From NCBI GenBank assembly GCA_029204225.1, contig CM055099.1, positions 66,677,852 through 66,741,851 on the forward strand: a stretch of 64,000 nucleotides of DNA, written 5' to 3'. The stretch is from Diphasiastrum complanatum. Lineage: Eukaryota; Streptophyta; Lycopodiopsida; Lycopodiales; Lycopodiaceae. The translations under genes and the position numbers were made by a program. This document shows, one piece after another, positions 23,263 through 34,399 of this stretch; within the stretch, counting starts at the first letter, position 1; every line of letters starts with the position of its first letter. The notes below the pieces were generated by a model. The model searched no databases. It was not told where the DNA came from and saw only the letters and a program-made list of their open reading frames with translations.

Positions 23263-24816
23263 AGGGGATTAAATTGTCATTGCTTCAAAGAGTTTCTTTT
23301 GATCAAGATCGATCTGACACAGCTGTTGCTTAAGTTTGTCCTTTCCTCCTCAGCTTCTTGGATCTTCCTCTTTATTTCTTCTCGCTGCTTTGCTTGCTTT
23401 TGTAGATCTTTCCCGGTTGAACAACCAATGTAGGTGGTAGTTGGTCTCCGCAAGACACTTGCAATGATCTTTTAGCCGCTTCGGTAAGACTATCAAAAAC
23501 TAGAAATTTCTCAGAAGAACAATGAACTGATGATAAACAAATAGATGGAAGGAAGGGTGGTGGTGGTAGTGACAATGGTAGATGGTGTGGGCGATAGGCA
23601 TGAGAATGGGTGCAGAAGTATGACAAGAGGCTGGTTGAAGAAGGAGACTGATTTCCCAATGCTTGTGTTTTCCTTTTCTAAAGGATCTTCATTGTGACTA
23701 AGATACTTCTTCTAATTGAGTCGCTTTGGATTGCCCATCTGCTTGTTTAACCTTGTCTTTTTCTCTTTGGTTCGTGACCTTGGCTGTCGATCTTGTTGAT
23801 GGTGTTACTGGCGATGTGGCTACTCTAGTGGATGTTTGCATATCCAGTTGTTGCTGGTAATTATTCATACTCAAGATTGGATCGGCGTGTGAAACACGTA
23901 GTTGAGACACGTTGAACATGCGACTGGACTAAAGATTGAACAAATTTTAACTAGATTTGTTTCAATCTTGTTGTAGTTGACTCAAAAATGAATATGACAA
24001 TGAGATGTAGGAATCAACTCTAACGTGATATGTACTTTGCAAATTTTCAGTATGCTCAAAGATCGTTAACTCTGTGCAAGGTGAGCTGAAGATGAATAGG
24101 TGAATGAAATGTGTTCTTGAAACGCTCTATGGAGGACTCTCGTGCAGGAGATATTTCTCATGCAAAAATCAATCACACACTAGGAATGAAGAGGAACAAG
24201 GAAATAAATGAACTGTACAGAGAGTGAGGATTGTATAGGACTTGTCGAATAAAGCTTGCATTCATCAACATTGATAATTCACCTTGACAATTGCAATATT
24301 CCATTTGTTTTGTAGAGTAATGAGACTTACTCTAATATGCCCTTTTCAAAAACAAAGCAGGTTTGTTGACACTAAGTCTACCATCGTTAATAGTAGATGC
24401 TGTAAGATATAGCTTAAGATGTAGTTATAGTTGAAGTACTATGTGTTGAGTACATCTATGAGCCAGAGATTCAAAACCGAATCTCGATCTGGATTTCCGA
24501 TTGCTAGATTTATTGTGTATCAGTACATTGGAAATCTTATCAGCATGTGGAAAGACAAATAGATTTTAGGTTGTAGAAGGTGAGAAAAACTGTCAATTCC
24601 CTATGGAGGTTGCTCTTGGTTGTTGGGAATTGTAGCAGATGACGGAATATCGATTTCATTTTCTTCCTACAAGGACTCAATTCAAATTGGTGTCTTTTTG
24701 CAGTATGGAGTTGGTGAATTGTGTGGTAATGTAGAAGTTTGCAAGAAGCTTTTCAAGTGAGCAGCGGGTTGAGCGATTGGGTGCTATGGTGCTTGTGTGG
24801 TGTTCTCATGAGGATT
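23263..24816 (-). other. 3' part of gag-only element, unrecognised ORFs
   Basis: On the minus strand this follows the gag relic. Short frames at 23698-23919 (Ser/Thr/Gln-rich) and 23372-23659 (Pro/Ser-rich) show no protease, integrase or RT motifs. It may be the 3' non-coding or LTR part of the gag-only element; LTR borders could not be identified. Confidence 0.4.
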
Positions 24817-26167
24817 CTATCGTGATTCATAACTGACGTGTTGGGCAGGTAGGATCTTGTTGGGTTGTTTTGGGCAGTCTTTGAAATTGTGTTTTCTGAC
24901 ACAGTCGGGACACTTGGCGTGATACTTGGTCTTGACTAGGCAATCAACCATGAAATGGCCGGTTTCACCACAGATGAAACATCTGTTGTTCAATGGCCCT
25001 TGTATAACGACACAGCCATCTTGTATGGCTAATGGTTCTGGACTTTTAGGTGGATATTCAGGATAAGTTAAGGAATGTCCATATTGTGACGGTTGTTCTT
25101 CATATTGTTGGACTATATGTGCTTGGATAGGTTGATATGAAGGACAAGCATCAGCAGGATGTGTAGCCCGGCAGTGTGGGCACCATATTGGTTTTTGTCT
25201 ATAATGTATCTATGTAGGGTTTGGCTGATCAGGCATACTGCTTTGGATAGACTTCAGGGTAGTTTGAAACTCATTGGTGAATTTCTCCATTTGTAGCTAA
25301 TGTTGCTTGTTAAGCAACTCCAACTGGGATCTCCAAAGCTGATCTCGGGTGTCCTCAATCGGCTTCGACTCATGGACAGGAGCACGTGGTGCTCTCTTTT
25401 TTCTGGATTCGTCAACATCTGATCCCTCATCTTCTTCTTTGATGGCATCAGACATAGCTAACTTTAGGCTCATATATTCATCATTGGATTTAAGCCCGCA
25501 TCTGATTCATCTTGGAAGGTCGACTTTTGAGGGCTGTTCAGCATATGTTCAGAGGGTTGTTCTTGTACTTGACTTTTGAGACGTTTGAAACGCTCGATAT
25601 AGTCTTGTACATGTTCATCTTTTGCCATCTTGATGTTACTCAATTTGACAAAAGGGCTCTCTATCAAGCCAAAGCGCTTAAAGCGCTTGATAAAGGAGTC
25701 TTTCAAAATTGACCAGTTGTCTTATCTTCACGATCGAGGTTAGAAAACCAGTCACATGCTTTAGCGATCATGGTCATGGAAAATAGTTGGACCATAGCGT
25801 CGGGAGATGTTTCGCCGTAAACGTCACACGCATTCTCAAAGATTTGCAAGAATCTCTGAGGGTCTGAACTACCGTCAAACTTTGGTAGATCTAACTTGGA
25901 TGTTCTTTTTTTATGATGAGCACCGTGAGTAGCAAAAACACCATTAAGGTGGGTTTTGGGTTGTGAGGGTTCGGTAGCATAAAAATGGGCTCGTGCTCGT
26001 GAAGACTCGGCTCTATCAGGTTGTTCTTCTGTGAATGGATTTGTGGATGGCTCGTGGAGTTGGGACCGCATTCGGTAGAACCTATGACGTCTGATTTGTT
26101 CAACTGTAGGGGACCTAATCTCGTATGGATAATTTGCTGGGATTTCAAGATCTGTATAGTGATCCAT
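24817..26167 (-). pseudogene. Ty3/gypsy-type gag relic with zinc knuckles
   Basis: Starting at 26167 (MDHYTDLEIPANYPYEIRSP), the frame includes KLDLPKFDGSSDPQRFLQIF and AMVQLFSMTMIAKACDWFSN, typical of the retrotransposon gag capsid domain. A frame change near 25705 leads to the next piece (MKDSFIKRFKRFG, HVQDYIERFKRLK). A CCHC knuckle CFICGETGHFMVDC lies at 24940-24981, followed by a second imperfect one (CPDC...H...C). A TAG at 24817-24819 ends the frame. No pol genes follow, so the source element may have been gag-only (TR-GAG-like). A fragment of it recurs at 63832-64000. Confidence 0.8.
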
Positions 26168-26219
26168 TGGTTACTATTGTGTTGTTTGGTGTTGGGTCTG
26201 GATTTCTGGTGTTTTTGGA

Positions 26220-26246
26220 TTTTTTTTTTTTTTTTTTTTTTTTTTT
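26220..26246. repeat. Poly(T) tract
   Basis: An uninterrupted run of about 27 T just upstream (minus-strand sense) of the gag start. Confidence 0.95.
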
Positions 26247-26319
26247 GTGGGTGTTTAGTGTTTTTGGATTTTGTAGGGTTTTTTTGGATGTTTTGGACTT
26301 TTTGGTGTTTTTGAATTTT

Positions 26320-27720
26320 TTAGGTTTTTTGTGTTCGAAAAAAGACGCAAAAAAAATCTCAAGAAGAGACAAAAAATATCTCAAAAAAATCTCGAGAAGA
26401 CACGAAAAATATCTCAAAAAAATCTCGAAAAGACACGAAAAATTTCTCGAAAAAATCTACAAAAAAATCTCAAAAACTGCTCGAAGAAATCTAGACAAAA
26501 ATCTCGAAAAAACACAAACAATTCTCAAAAAATCTACAAAAATCTAGAAAACAATTTATAAAAAACACAAAAAATTATCGAAAAATCTAGAAAACAATCT
26601 TAAAACATCTCGAAAAAACACGAAAGAACACAAAAAATCTCAAAAAAAACTAGAAAAGAATCTCGCAAAATCTCGAAAACAATCGAGAAAAATTCTCGAA
26701 AAATTCTAGAAAAATCTCAAACAACACGAGAAAAATCTAGAAAAATCTCGAATAGGCTCGAAAAAAGTTGAATAAAACACAAACAATTTAGAAAAACCTA
26801 AAAAAAACTTGAAAATTGTGAACAAACTTCAAAAAACCTAGAAAAAACTCTCAAAGAACACGAAAAAAAATAATTTAGAAAAAACTCAAAAATTCTCGAA
26901 AAAGACTCAACAATCATGCGAAAAATCTCGAAAAATCTAGAAAAATCTAGAAAAGGCTCGAAAATATCTAGAAAATCTCAAACAAGACAAAAACATACAA
27001 ATATTCTCGAAAGTTTTTTCAATGTAAAAAACAATCTAGAAAAAACATGAAACTATTCTCAAAAAATTCTAGAACAGTCTAGAAAACAATCTAGAAAAGA
27101 ACTCGAAAAACACGAAAACAATCGAGAAAAATACATGAGAAAAATTTAGAAGAATCTCGAAAAGAAGAAAAAATCTAGAAAAGATTTTTAAAAAAACTCG
27201 AAAACTCTAGCAAAATTCACGAAAAGGCTAAAAAATTGATAATAGGCTCAAAAAAGTCTAGAAAATCTCAAAACACACAAAAATAATCTAGAAAAGAGTC
27301 TCGAAAAAACTCTAAAACTCTAAAAAATTCACAAAAAGGCTAAACAATGCGAATAGACTCGAAAGAATCTTAACAAAACACGACAAATCTAGAAACTTGA
27401 ACAATCTCGAAAAAACTCGAACAATCTCAAAAAATTCTAGAAAAATCTCAAAAAACACAAAAAAATTCTAGAAACAATCTCGAAAAATCTCGAAAAAGCT
27501 CAGAAAACACGAACAAACTAGAAAAAATCTAGAACAACTATAGAAAAAATCTCGAACAAATCTAAAAAAATCTAAAAACAATTTAGAAGAAAATTTCTAA
27601 TAATTCAAAACAAATATCGAAAAATACAAAGACACAAAAGAAACTCAAAAAACAGTGTGAAAGAAACTCAAAAAACTTCGAAAAGACAATAAGAAATCTC
27701 GAAATACTAAAAAAAAAATG
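26320..27720. repeat. A-rich degenerate short-motif array
   Basis: About 1.4 kb consists almost wholly of variants of 'tctcgaaaaa', 'tctagaaaaa' and 'cacgaaaa', with irregular 9-13 bp spacing. TCTAGA and TCTCGA hexamers occur dozens of times. It lies upstream of the gag relic, read on the minus strand as a T-rich leader. Lys-rich ORFs across it are composition artefacts. It is not a CRISPR array, because spacing and repeat sequence are irregular. Confidence 0.9.
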
Positions 27721-27779
27721 ATATCGAATTTTTTATTTCATTTCTTTTATTTATTTTTTTTCAGATTCGAAGGCTCTAG

Positions 27780-28470
27780 GGAGATGGTGGTGCATTCGAA
27801 ATTGCAATCAGAGATCTCGGGCCAGTCGCGATTGGAGTTAGCTGATCCGGTCGAGAATTGATCGAATTGCCTTGGACGAGATCTGATCACGCCCTTCGGT
27901 CAAGATCTGAACCAGAACCTGTCGGTCGAGATCTGATTCAAAGCCTTTGGTCGAGATCTGACGCAAAGTCTCTAGTCGAGATATGACAGAAGTCTCCAGT
28001 CGAGATTTGAACGTTTAGAAAAAACATGATAATACACGAAAAAGTTTAGATAAAGCACGAAAAAACACAAAAAAAAAATGAAAAGAACGTGAAAATGACT
28101 AGAAAAAATCTTGAAAGTTATGTTGTTTGGCTTTGATCCAGTCCGATTGAGATGGTGAAGAAAACTTTCGATTGAGATCTGACGTAAGGTGTTCGGTCGA
28201 GATCTGACTGGAATGCTGACAGAATTTGTCGATCGAGATTTGACAGAAGTCGTCGGTTGAGATCTCAGAGAAGGCGTCGGACGAGATCCGGTTGAGATTT
28301 GACATAAGTTACCCAGTCAGCCTCGGTCGAGAGCATATTGGAGTGGCGCGGCTGAGATTTCAAAAGAATGTCCCGATCGAAATTGGAACTGGAGACGCTT
28401 TGGTCAAGATCTGACTGAATTGCTTCGATCGAGATCTAACAGAAGTCTCCGGTTGAGAGTTGAAGTGCAG
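27780..28470. repeat. Degenerate minisatellite with GGTCGAGATCTGA core
   Basis: About fifteen to twenty copies of a core 'cggtcgagatctgac', with variants such as 'ggttgagatctcag' and 'gatcgagatttgac', recur every 30-45 bp. The intervals hold short 'agaagtctcc'-type spacers. The array is interrupted near 28020-28130 by A-rich sequence like the preceding array. No function is evident. Confidence 0.85.
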
Positions 28471-29890
28471 ACATGGGCAACAGCTGTTTTTTTGTTTTTT
28501 GATAAGCACCTACGTGTTATCAGGCTTCGTGGACATTCATTAGATGTGTTCTTGTTATTACAATGTCCAAACCAAACAGAATGGACTGATTAACGTTGTA
28601 GTATTGTCCTGCCTGTCAGAGGACACTCGGATTTGTCAGTTTTGCACTAAAGCACATGCATACGACACTCAATCAAGCATGCATGCCAAAATGTTCAACC
28701 ATCAGATCAACATGCAAAACTGTTGAACAGTGACTGAAATCCTACTCTAATGCTGCAAAAATGAACTAAAATCATATCCTAAACACTACTAAACTTGCAT
28801 AAATTCACAAAACAAGAAACAAGAAACTAATCTACAACATTTTAGAAGTCCAAGAATCAACAAACCAACCAGACTTTTGATTCTTGGACATCCCAAGAAC
28901 ATCAAGAACAGGGTCATAAGAGGACATGCAAGAACTACACCACAAACTCAATCTGTTTAGTTTACCTGAATGTTGATTCCTACATTAATCCACAAACAAG
29001 AAATGAAATCTATCCACTCTAGAAAAGCAGGAAATCTAATCCACTCTATATCCAAAACCACACACAAAGGATGGAAGGGCAAGATCATGAATGCATCACT
29101 CAAGAAACAAGCATGATCAAGGAGCTCAATAGATTCACCTAACTCATGGAGGCTCTTCTCATTTCAGCACAGAGTTGATACAATACACAAAAAGCTCCTC
29201 TTCACAAAGAAGGAGTCTCTTAAATAAGCAAGAGAGCTCCTAAGGTGGCATCCTAGTGGCACTTCCACATTACACAAATTACAAGTGGAATAATGCTCTC
29301 CACTAGAGGTCACCATCAAAAAGTGGCTCACTCTACTTTCTTTAAGAGGGATGTACTTGCATTTATTACTTTGCCTAGAAATACTAGTTCCTACATGGTC
29401 ATTCCATCTTCCGAAATTCACCATGAGGCTTACACAGTTTCTACTTGACAGTACTGACTAGTATTCCTCGGCTCTCATACTCGGCTCCCAATCTTCGTTC
29501 GTCTCATTTTCTCAGAGATCTCCTCGGTCTAAGGTGAGAGGTGCTCTTGGGTAGCTCTGGCCGAGCATCTTGGAGATTCATCAGAATCAGCCAACAGTGG
29601 GGGCGAGCACTAGGGCCCACACCTCGAACGTGGCTAGTGCCTCGACGTGGGGCGTGCCCCCCCCTCCTCCTATGAATGTGATCAAGGCTCTTATTCCTAT
29701 GAATTTTTTTCCATTTACGATGGTGATTATAAAAAATTTGCCCCATGGCCCTCTTTAATTTTGAATTTTTCCAATGTCTTCTCTCACACTCTTTATTCTA
29801 CCTCATTTTGACATTTATAATTTAAACAAATCGACCTTAGTTCTTTTGGCTGTCTGAGTTGTAAATTTGGGCTGCCTATGTGGTGATTCT
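28471..29890. other. No recognisable gene
   Basis: Mostly AT-rich. A GC-richer patch at 29450-29720 encodes a short plus frame (QPTVGASTRAHTSNVASAST, then WGVPPPPPMNVIK) of unknown nature. No RNA genes or element borders were recognised. Confidence 0.45.
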
Positions 29891-29894
29891 TATA

Positions 29895-29930
29895 GGGTCT
29901 TTTTAACATTAGTAACTCCTCTGATATTGG
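29895..29930 (-). repeat. MITE-type terminal repeat (solo end)
   Basis: 'agggtctttttaacattagt' followed by 'aactcctctgatatt' resembles the right terminal repeat of the 21729-22104 MITE. The partner end was not found. Confidence 0.5.
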
Positions 29931-30243
29931 AAAACCAAAAATGCAAGGAGCCAGTGTTTCGACTCATTGAGTGTTTGACAACTACCTCGTAGGGTGAACA
30001 TCCAAAATATCAAGATCTTGATAGTGTACTCTCTTAGGGTTTCCATCCGTGGCTAGCATTTTGGTGGTCAACCCTACTATCTATGTTGTGATTTGATTAC
30101 ACTTTCCTACTCCTAGTTCACACTCGTTCAATCATCTAGTCGGATCATGGACATCTACAACTCCTCTGAATGTGGTAAGACGACGACTGTATATGACGCC
30201 TGAGGGACCAGCATTATCATACTCCACTATCACTTTTACTTTA

Positions 30244-30430
30244 TGAGCTGTTCTGTTGTGTTGAATAAGATTATCAGTGTAGGAGTCTTAGACTGCCATG
30301 AAAGAGAGGTTGCAGAAACGATTTGGCATTTGAGACAACCATGCAATCCTCTAATATTGATAATTTGATATGAAGAGAATGTAAAAATAATCTAGACATC
30401 AGAGACAGCCAAACATTTCTCTTTATAATG
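30244..30430 (+). repeat. Repeat unit shared with 5019-5213
   Basis: It matches the 5-kb copy from 'gagctgttctgttgtgttga' through 'catttctcttta' with roughly one change in ten bases. It overlaps the low-confidence 3' end of the minus-strand ORF2 locus. Confidence 0.8.
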
Positions 30431-31789
30431 ATCCAATAGCTCATAGTTTTCATGCTTACTCAGATCAACGTAAGCAGCATACACTGCAAAATGAGACGAT
30501 CTGAGCATGGTGTTCACTGATCCATATCCTAAAATTTTAACCGCAATAGTTTTCTTTACAAAAATTATTTTATGCACCTTATTAAAATTATGTCCTCCAA
30601 GAAAATGAGACAGTGCCTTAATTGCCACAATCATAGTTTCACCATGTTGATGAAACTTTGAATGGGCAACACTTATCTCCTTATTTTTTAAGGACTATAG
30701 TGCCCGAGTGCATGATCTCTTGAAAATTCTCCCACAAAAGATCTCTGCCCTCCTCGACGAATTGCGAAATCATCAAGGAAAATTGTTTATTGAAATGATA
30801 AAAAACAAAGTAAGCTCCAGTATATAATCTGACATAACAAATATACTAGTACTTGATAAGAGACAAAAACTTACGCATACGGCTTTGTCTTCTCTGATTA
30901 CTGTCTCTCCATCAATATTATGTCCACCTTTCGATGTCAATATTGTTGGTGAATAGACAGTTGGCTGTGGAAAACCACGTTGATTTTGGATTCTAAGAAA
31001 CTCCTCCTCAGAAGGTAGATCATCTTCTTTGTTGCGCATTTCCTCCACAGCCATTTTCAGGCAATCTTTCCCTGAATAAAACTTATCATTATGTACATCG
31101 TCAACATCAGGGAGAAGATCATCAGCATCAAAATCCGATATTGTCAAAAAGAAATTATTATCTGTAATATAAGTAGGCAAAGTAGTCAAATATTTATCAG
31201 AAGGAAAAATGATAGTGGGTGTTCTAGGGCCTATAGAAGTAGCACTATTTCGAACATGATCAAAATAAAAACAATCATCTAAATGAACACACGGGTTTTA
31301 TTAAAAAAATGTATCTATATCTACAATCTTTGACTTTTTAGACTTTGTACCACTAGAAGAAGCTGCTTCAGAAGTGGAGAGCACAGAGTCCGAATCGTCA
31401 GAAATATTTAACAAAAGGAAAAAAACAAAAGGAGACTGAAAATCAACAAATCTACATTTTTTATTGTAAATTGGACACTCATCTACAGACTTGAGATCAT
31501 TATGTAACTTGGTAAACATTCTGTCAAGCTTAGCTTTGTAGATATGCTTGTCGAGTGCCACTAGGTCCTGATAATGAATCATGTCTTTATTCTGAGACCT
31601 GAATAACGGAGTATTGAGCAGGGACTTAAATCTGAGATATATCCCAAAAAATGCCTCCACACCAGGGCCCTCAGTTATAGAAGGTAGAATAAAAACAAAA
31701 GGAGAAAAAAGAAATTTGAAATAGTCCAACCTATTAGTAATACCAAATTCATTAAAAAAAGAAAGCAAACTAGATTCAAAATTAGACAT
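30390..31789 (-). pseudogene. ORF2: unknown protein directly downstream of the histone-Ulp1 gene
   Basis: It begins MSNFESSLLSFFNEFGITN at 31789 and overlaps the stop region of the upstream histone-Ulp1 gene (ending 31782). The frame runs 162 codons to DIDTFF, then the tandem stops TAA TAA (about 31301-31306). It continues in the same frame as NPCVHLDDCFYFDHVRNSA and on to INREDKAV-like residues. A plausible splice donor GTAAGT follows near 30871. Segments are acidic and Ser-rich. Further minus frames at 30392-30634 could be a later exon. A copy of the first codons (MSNFESSLLSFF) occurs on the plus strand at 34721. No domain is recognised. Its adjacency suggests a two-gene unit, which is inference. 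Confidence 0.5.
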
Positions 31790-33861
31790 TTAAACAAAAA
31801 TAATAGAACTGAAGTTCCAAATATCGCGCAACAACTCTTTCTATAATCTCACCCTCCTTTGTTTCGGGAAGGGCCTCAAAACCTTTTAAGGGAAGAGGAA
31901 TATCTGCTACAAAATTGCCTTCCTCTGTATTAGGAAGGACTTTTATTCCTTTTTTATCATATAAAATAAGATCTGCATCCTGAACAACTTGAAAGGCTGT
32001 TAAGGTAGGAGCAGCTTCCTTTTGAGGGCCCTCGATTGCAGGTGCAACGCTTACACCATACTGGGCAAAGGTTCTGATCAACTCTTGCCAAAATCTACAT
32101 ACATCATCAGGAGTATACGGCTCAAGAGTGAACTATCATCACAAAACACAAGAATCAGCAAATTATAAACAATGATAGTAATAAAAAATGAACCAAAATG
32201 AAATGAACTACAAATGAATAGAATATTATCTTTTCAATATCTACATCCGTTTGTAGATTATACCATTCAAAAAATAGCTTCGTATTATACAGGACGAACC
32301 ATGCACAACTAAAAGCGTCATTTTGTTGTACACACTGCATATATAGAACGAAAATTAGTAATATTGATAGAAATTTTATTTATGCTATGACGATACATTT
32401 GAATTAAAAAAGGAATACATGCATATCAGAGATAAATTGAATATACCTTGAGAGATTTAATGGTTATATCTCCAATTGAAGTTGTCGTTGTCGAATTTTC
32501 CGAACGGCATCATGAAGTAGAGAATCAAATTCTCTATGTGTATTTGCAGCTGAGTTTAATTTTACACATAGAAAATTTGATACTCCCTCCTTATTTATCT
32601 TTACGAAAAGAATGTCTAGGCTCCAATGCCGACTGCAACAACCAAGATACAAATATCGTTATATTCATATTTATGAAAAAAATCCGTTTTTATTAAAGCA
32701 ATGAGGCATGTAACAATCTAGATTAAGGCAACAAAAAGAAAAGAGCAATCCTTACTTATTTTCATATGGAATCAAATAAAATTTTGCCATAGGACTGCAC
32801 TCGATAAAATAGACAGCCTTCTCAATATTGGCTTCTTTTGCGTTTACCGCTCCCATGAAAAAGGGACTAACTACAAAAACTGTACCATGGGAATCAAAAA
32901 TAATACTATTCTGCAAAAAAAAAACTCCAGCCTCTACTATTGCATCTGAAATTTCTGAGGTCTTATCTTCTAGCTCGGCACAAAATCTGGGACCTAATCT
33001 AAAGCTTCTACTTGTATCTGGAAGAAAAAAATCAAAAAAGTTGCTGAGAAGATTAATTTTGTTAGCTAGGTAGGCCTCGTATTGATTATAATAGTCAGAA
33101 TAAAAAAAAACCTAGGCTGGATCATATGGAATTCTCACAAAAACATTATGTACAGGAGCAAAAATAGAAGTGGAAAGAATATTTACAGATTTCTCTGTTA
33201 TTCTGTCTAGATCCTCTTGGGTAATCAACACTTTTGGTGATGAAACCTGTAGAGGAGTTGGACGAATAATAGGAGGAGGACTGGGTGAAGATTCTTGATC
33301 TGAGTCAGATTCTCCAGCATCTGACTCAGAGCTCAAGAAGACACGGGGTCTCTTGGCCGAGATACGTCTAGGAGGAAGGGAAGCAGCTGGCCTTCGAGAT
33401 CCAGCCTTCTTGGGAACAACCTACTTTCTCTTTCTCTTTATATCCAAAGGCAGGTATCTGGAGGTGCTGGCATTATCAAAATGCAGACCAGAATATCTGT
33501 CTCGAAGCCTTTTGAGAATGACTAAATCCTTTGGCATGATGGTGACATGCTTACCATGCACTGCCAAAAGACAAGTATCCTCAAAAAACTGGGACAGAAA
33601 ATTTTCTACAACACCCTACAAGGCCTGCATGGCTGTCATGGCAAAACGAACATCCAGCCCAAGTGAAAGAGTGACATTCCGTACAGATCGGCCGAAAGGA
33701 GCTATAGGGATCAACCATTCAGTTGATCTCTGGAGTTTTTTTATCTCCCTCAGCCAGACTTGCTTCCTGCCACGCCTACGGCCAGTATCAGAGGAAAGAC
33801 GGGAATGGGATGGCTATACAATGGTGATGGCATGGGCGGTGGATTTGGTCCCGGCCATCAT
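31782..33861 (-). pseudogene. Histone H3-like / Ulp1 (C48) protease fusion gene, copy 1
   Basis: Four exons: 33861-32756, 32632-32447, 32334-32230 and 32132-31782. Exon 1 starts MMAGTKSTA, like the canonical H3 tail. It continues with LREIKKLQRSTEWLIPIAPF, DVRFAMTAMQAL, FFEDTCLLAVHGKHVTIMPK and LKRLRDRY, matching the H3 fold from alpha-N to the C-terminus. A basic and then acidic Ser/Pro-rich linker leads to a protease region ending FYLIPYEN. Exon 2 has the Ulp1 His (RHWSLDIL) and LNS at the triad Asp position. Exon 3 has the Gln and Cys (QQNDAFSCAW, with Gly after Cys changed to Ala). Defects: TAG at codons 16, 82, 147 and 250, a one-base loss in exon 2, and the exon-3 donor GT changed to AT. 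No other stop occurs in the 368 exon-1 codons. The likely role of an intact relative is a chromatin-bound SUMO-type protease, which is inference. Confidence 0.88.
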
Positions 33862-34260
33862 TCTCGGAAGAAGAAAGTTAACAAAAAGAACTTTGAACAA
33901 AACAAAAGTGGATCAAAACAAAAAAATTTGTGATGAAAGGGCGCTTGAGATCGATACAAGCACTGAATATCGGTTTCGAATGCACGATCTACAGAGATTG
34001 TTTGCAGAAAAGAGATGCGCGCTCGAAAGCGATATTGCACAGCAGGCGGTATCGGACTTGAGCGCACTGTGAGAGCGCGGAAGCTTGAAAGATGAAAGAG
34101 CGCGCTTGAGAGCGATATCGGGAGCTAAAAACAAAAATTTTGCAAAAAAAAATGAAAATTCCGAGGATTTATATATACAAAATTTTCGCACGTGTGAAAA
34201 GACGGTCGAGACACGGTCAGATGATTAGACCACGTGGAATGTCCGTACGGACAATGATGA
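33862..34260 (-). promoter_or_regulatory. Putative promoter and 5' leader of the histone-Ulp1 gene
   Basis: The minus strand carries 'tatatataaa' near 34162-34173, about 300 bp before the ATG, a plausible TATA box. Upstream are several ACGT-core elements (cacacgtgcgaa near 34186-34197, ccacgtgg near 34230). The leader between TATA and ATG repeats a motif of the type 'gatatcgctctcaagcgcgc' three times in variant form. These are sequence observations; promoter function is inferred. Confidence 0.5.
34186..34258. repeat. Direct repeat of promoter element, copy 1 (copy 2 at 34770-34849)
   Basis: The stretch 'cgcacgtgtgaaaagacggt' to 'ggacaatgatga' recurs at 34770-34849 in the same orientation with substitutions and a short insertion. 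Both contain CACGTG-type cores and 'accacgtggaa'. Confidence 0.85.
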
Positions 34261-34399
34261 GCCAGTTATGAGGCCATGTGGGCTGAGACACGTGTGCGAA
34301 TCCCTAATCGACGTGTGTCATTCTCGCACGTGACAGATGTGAGATCAATCATACTAGGTATGGCGCATTTAATTTGGCTAATCACAAGTTGACACGTGT

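Noticed and set aside
26125-26561. Lys-rich ORFs across 26.1-26.6 kb
   Set aside because: They arise from the A-rich tctcgaaaa array and a poly(T) tract.
26320-28470. Possible CRISPR-like array
   Set aside because: Repeats are degenerate and irregularly spaced, without unique equal-length spacers, and the surroundings are plant nuclear.
33112-33816. TAG read as Gln, or RNA editing repairing the stops
   Set aside because: Copy 2 has TAA at an equivalent Gln codon plus frameshifts, and copy 1 also has a broken splice donor and a one-base loss. Decay is the simpler explanation.
33353-34072. 239-codon plus-strand ORF
   Set aside because: It lies antisense to exon 1 and the leader of the histone-Ulp1 gene, whose minus-strand frame has clear homology. 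The plus frame has no recognisable motif.
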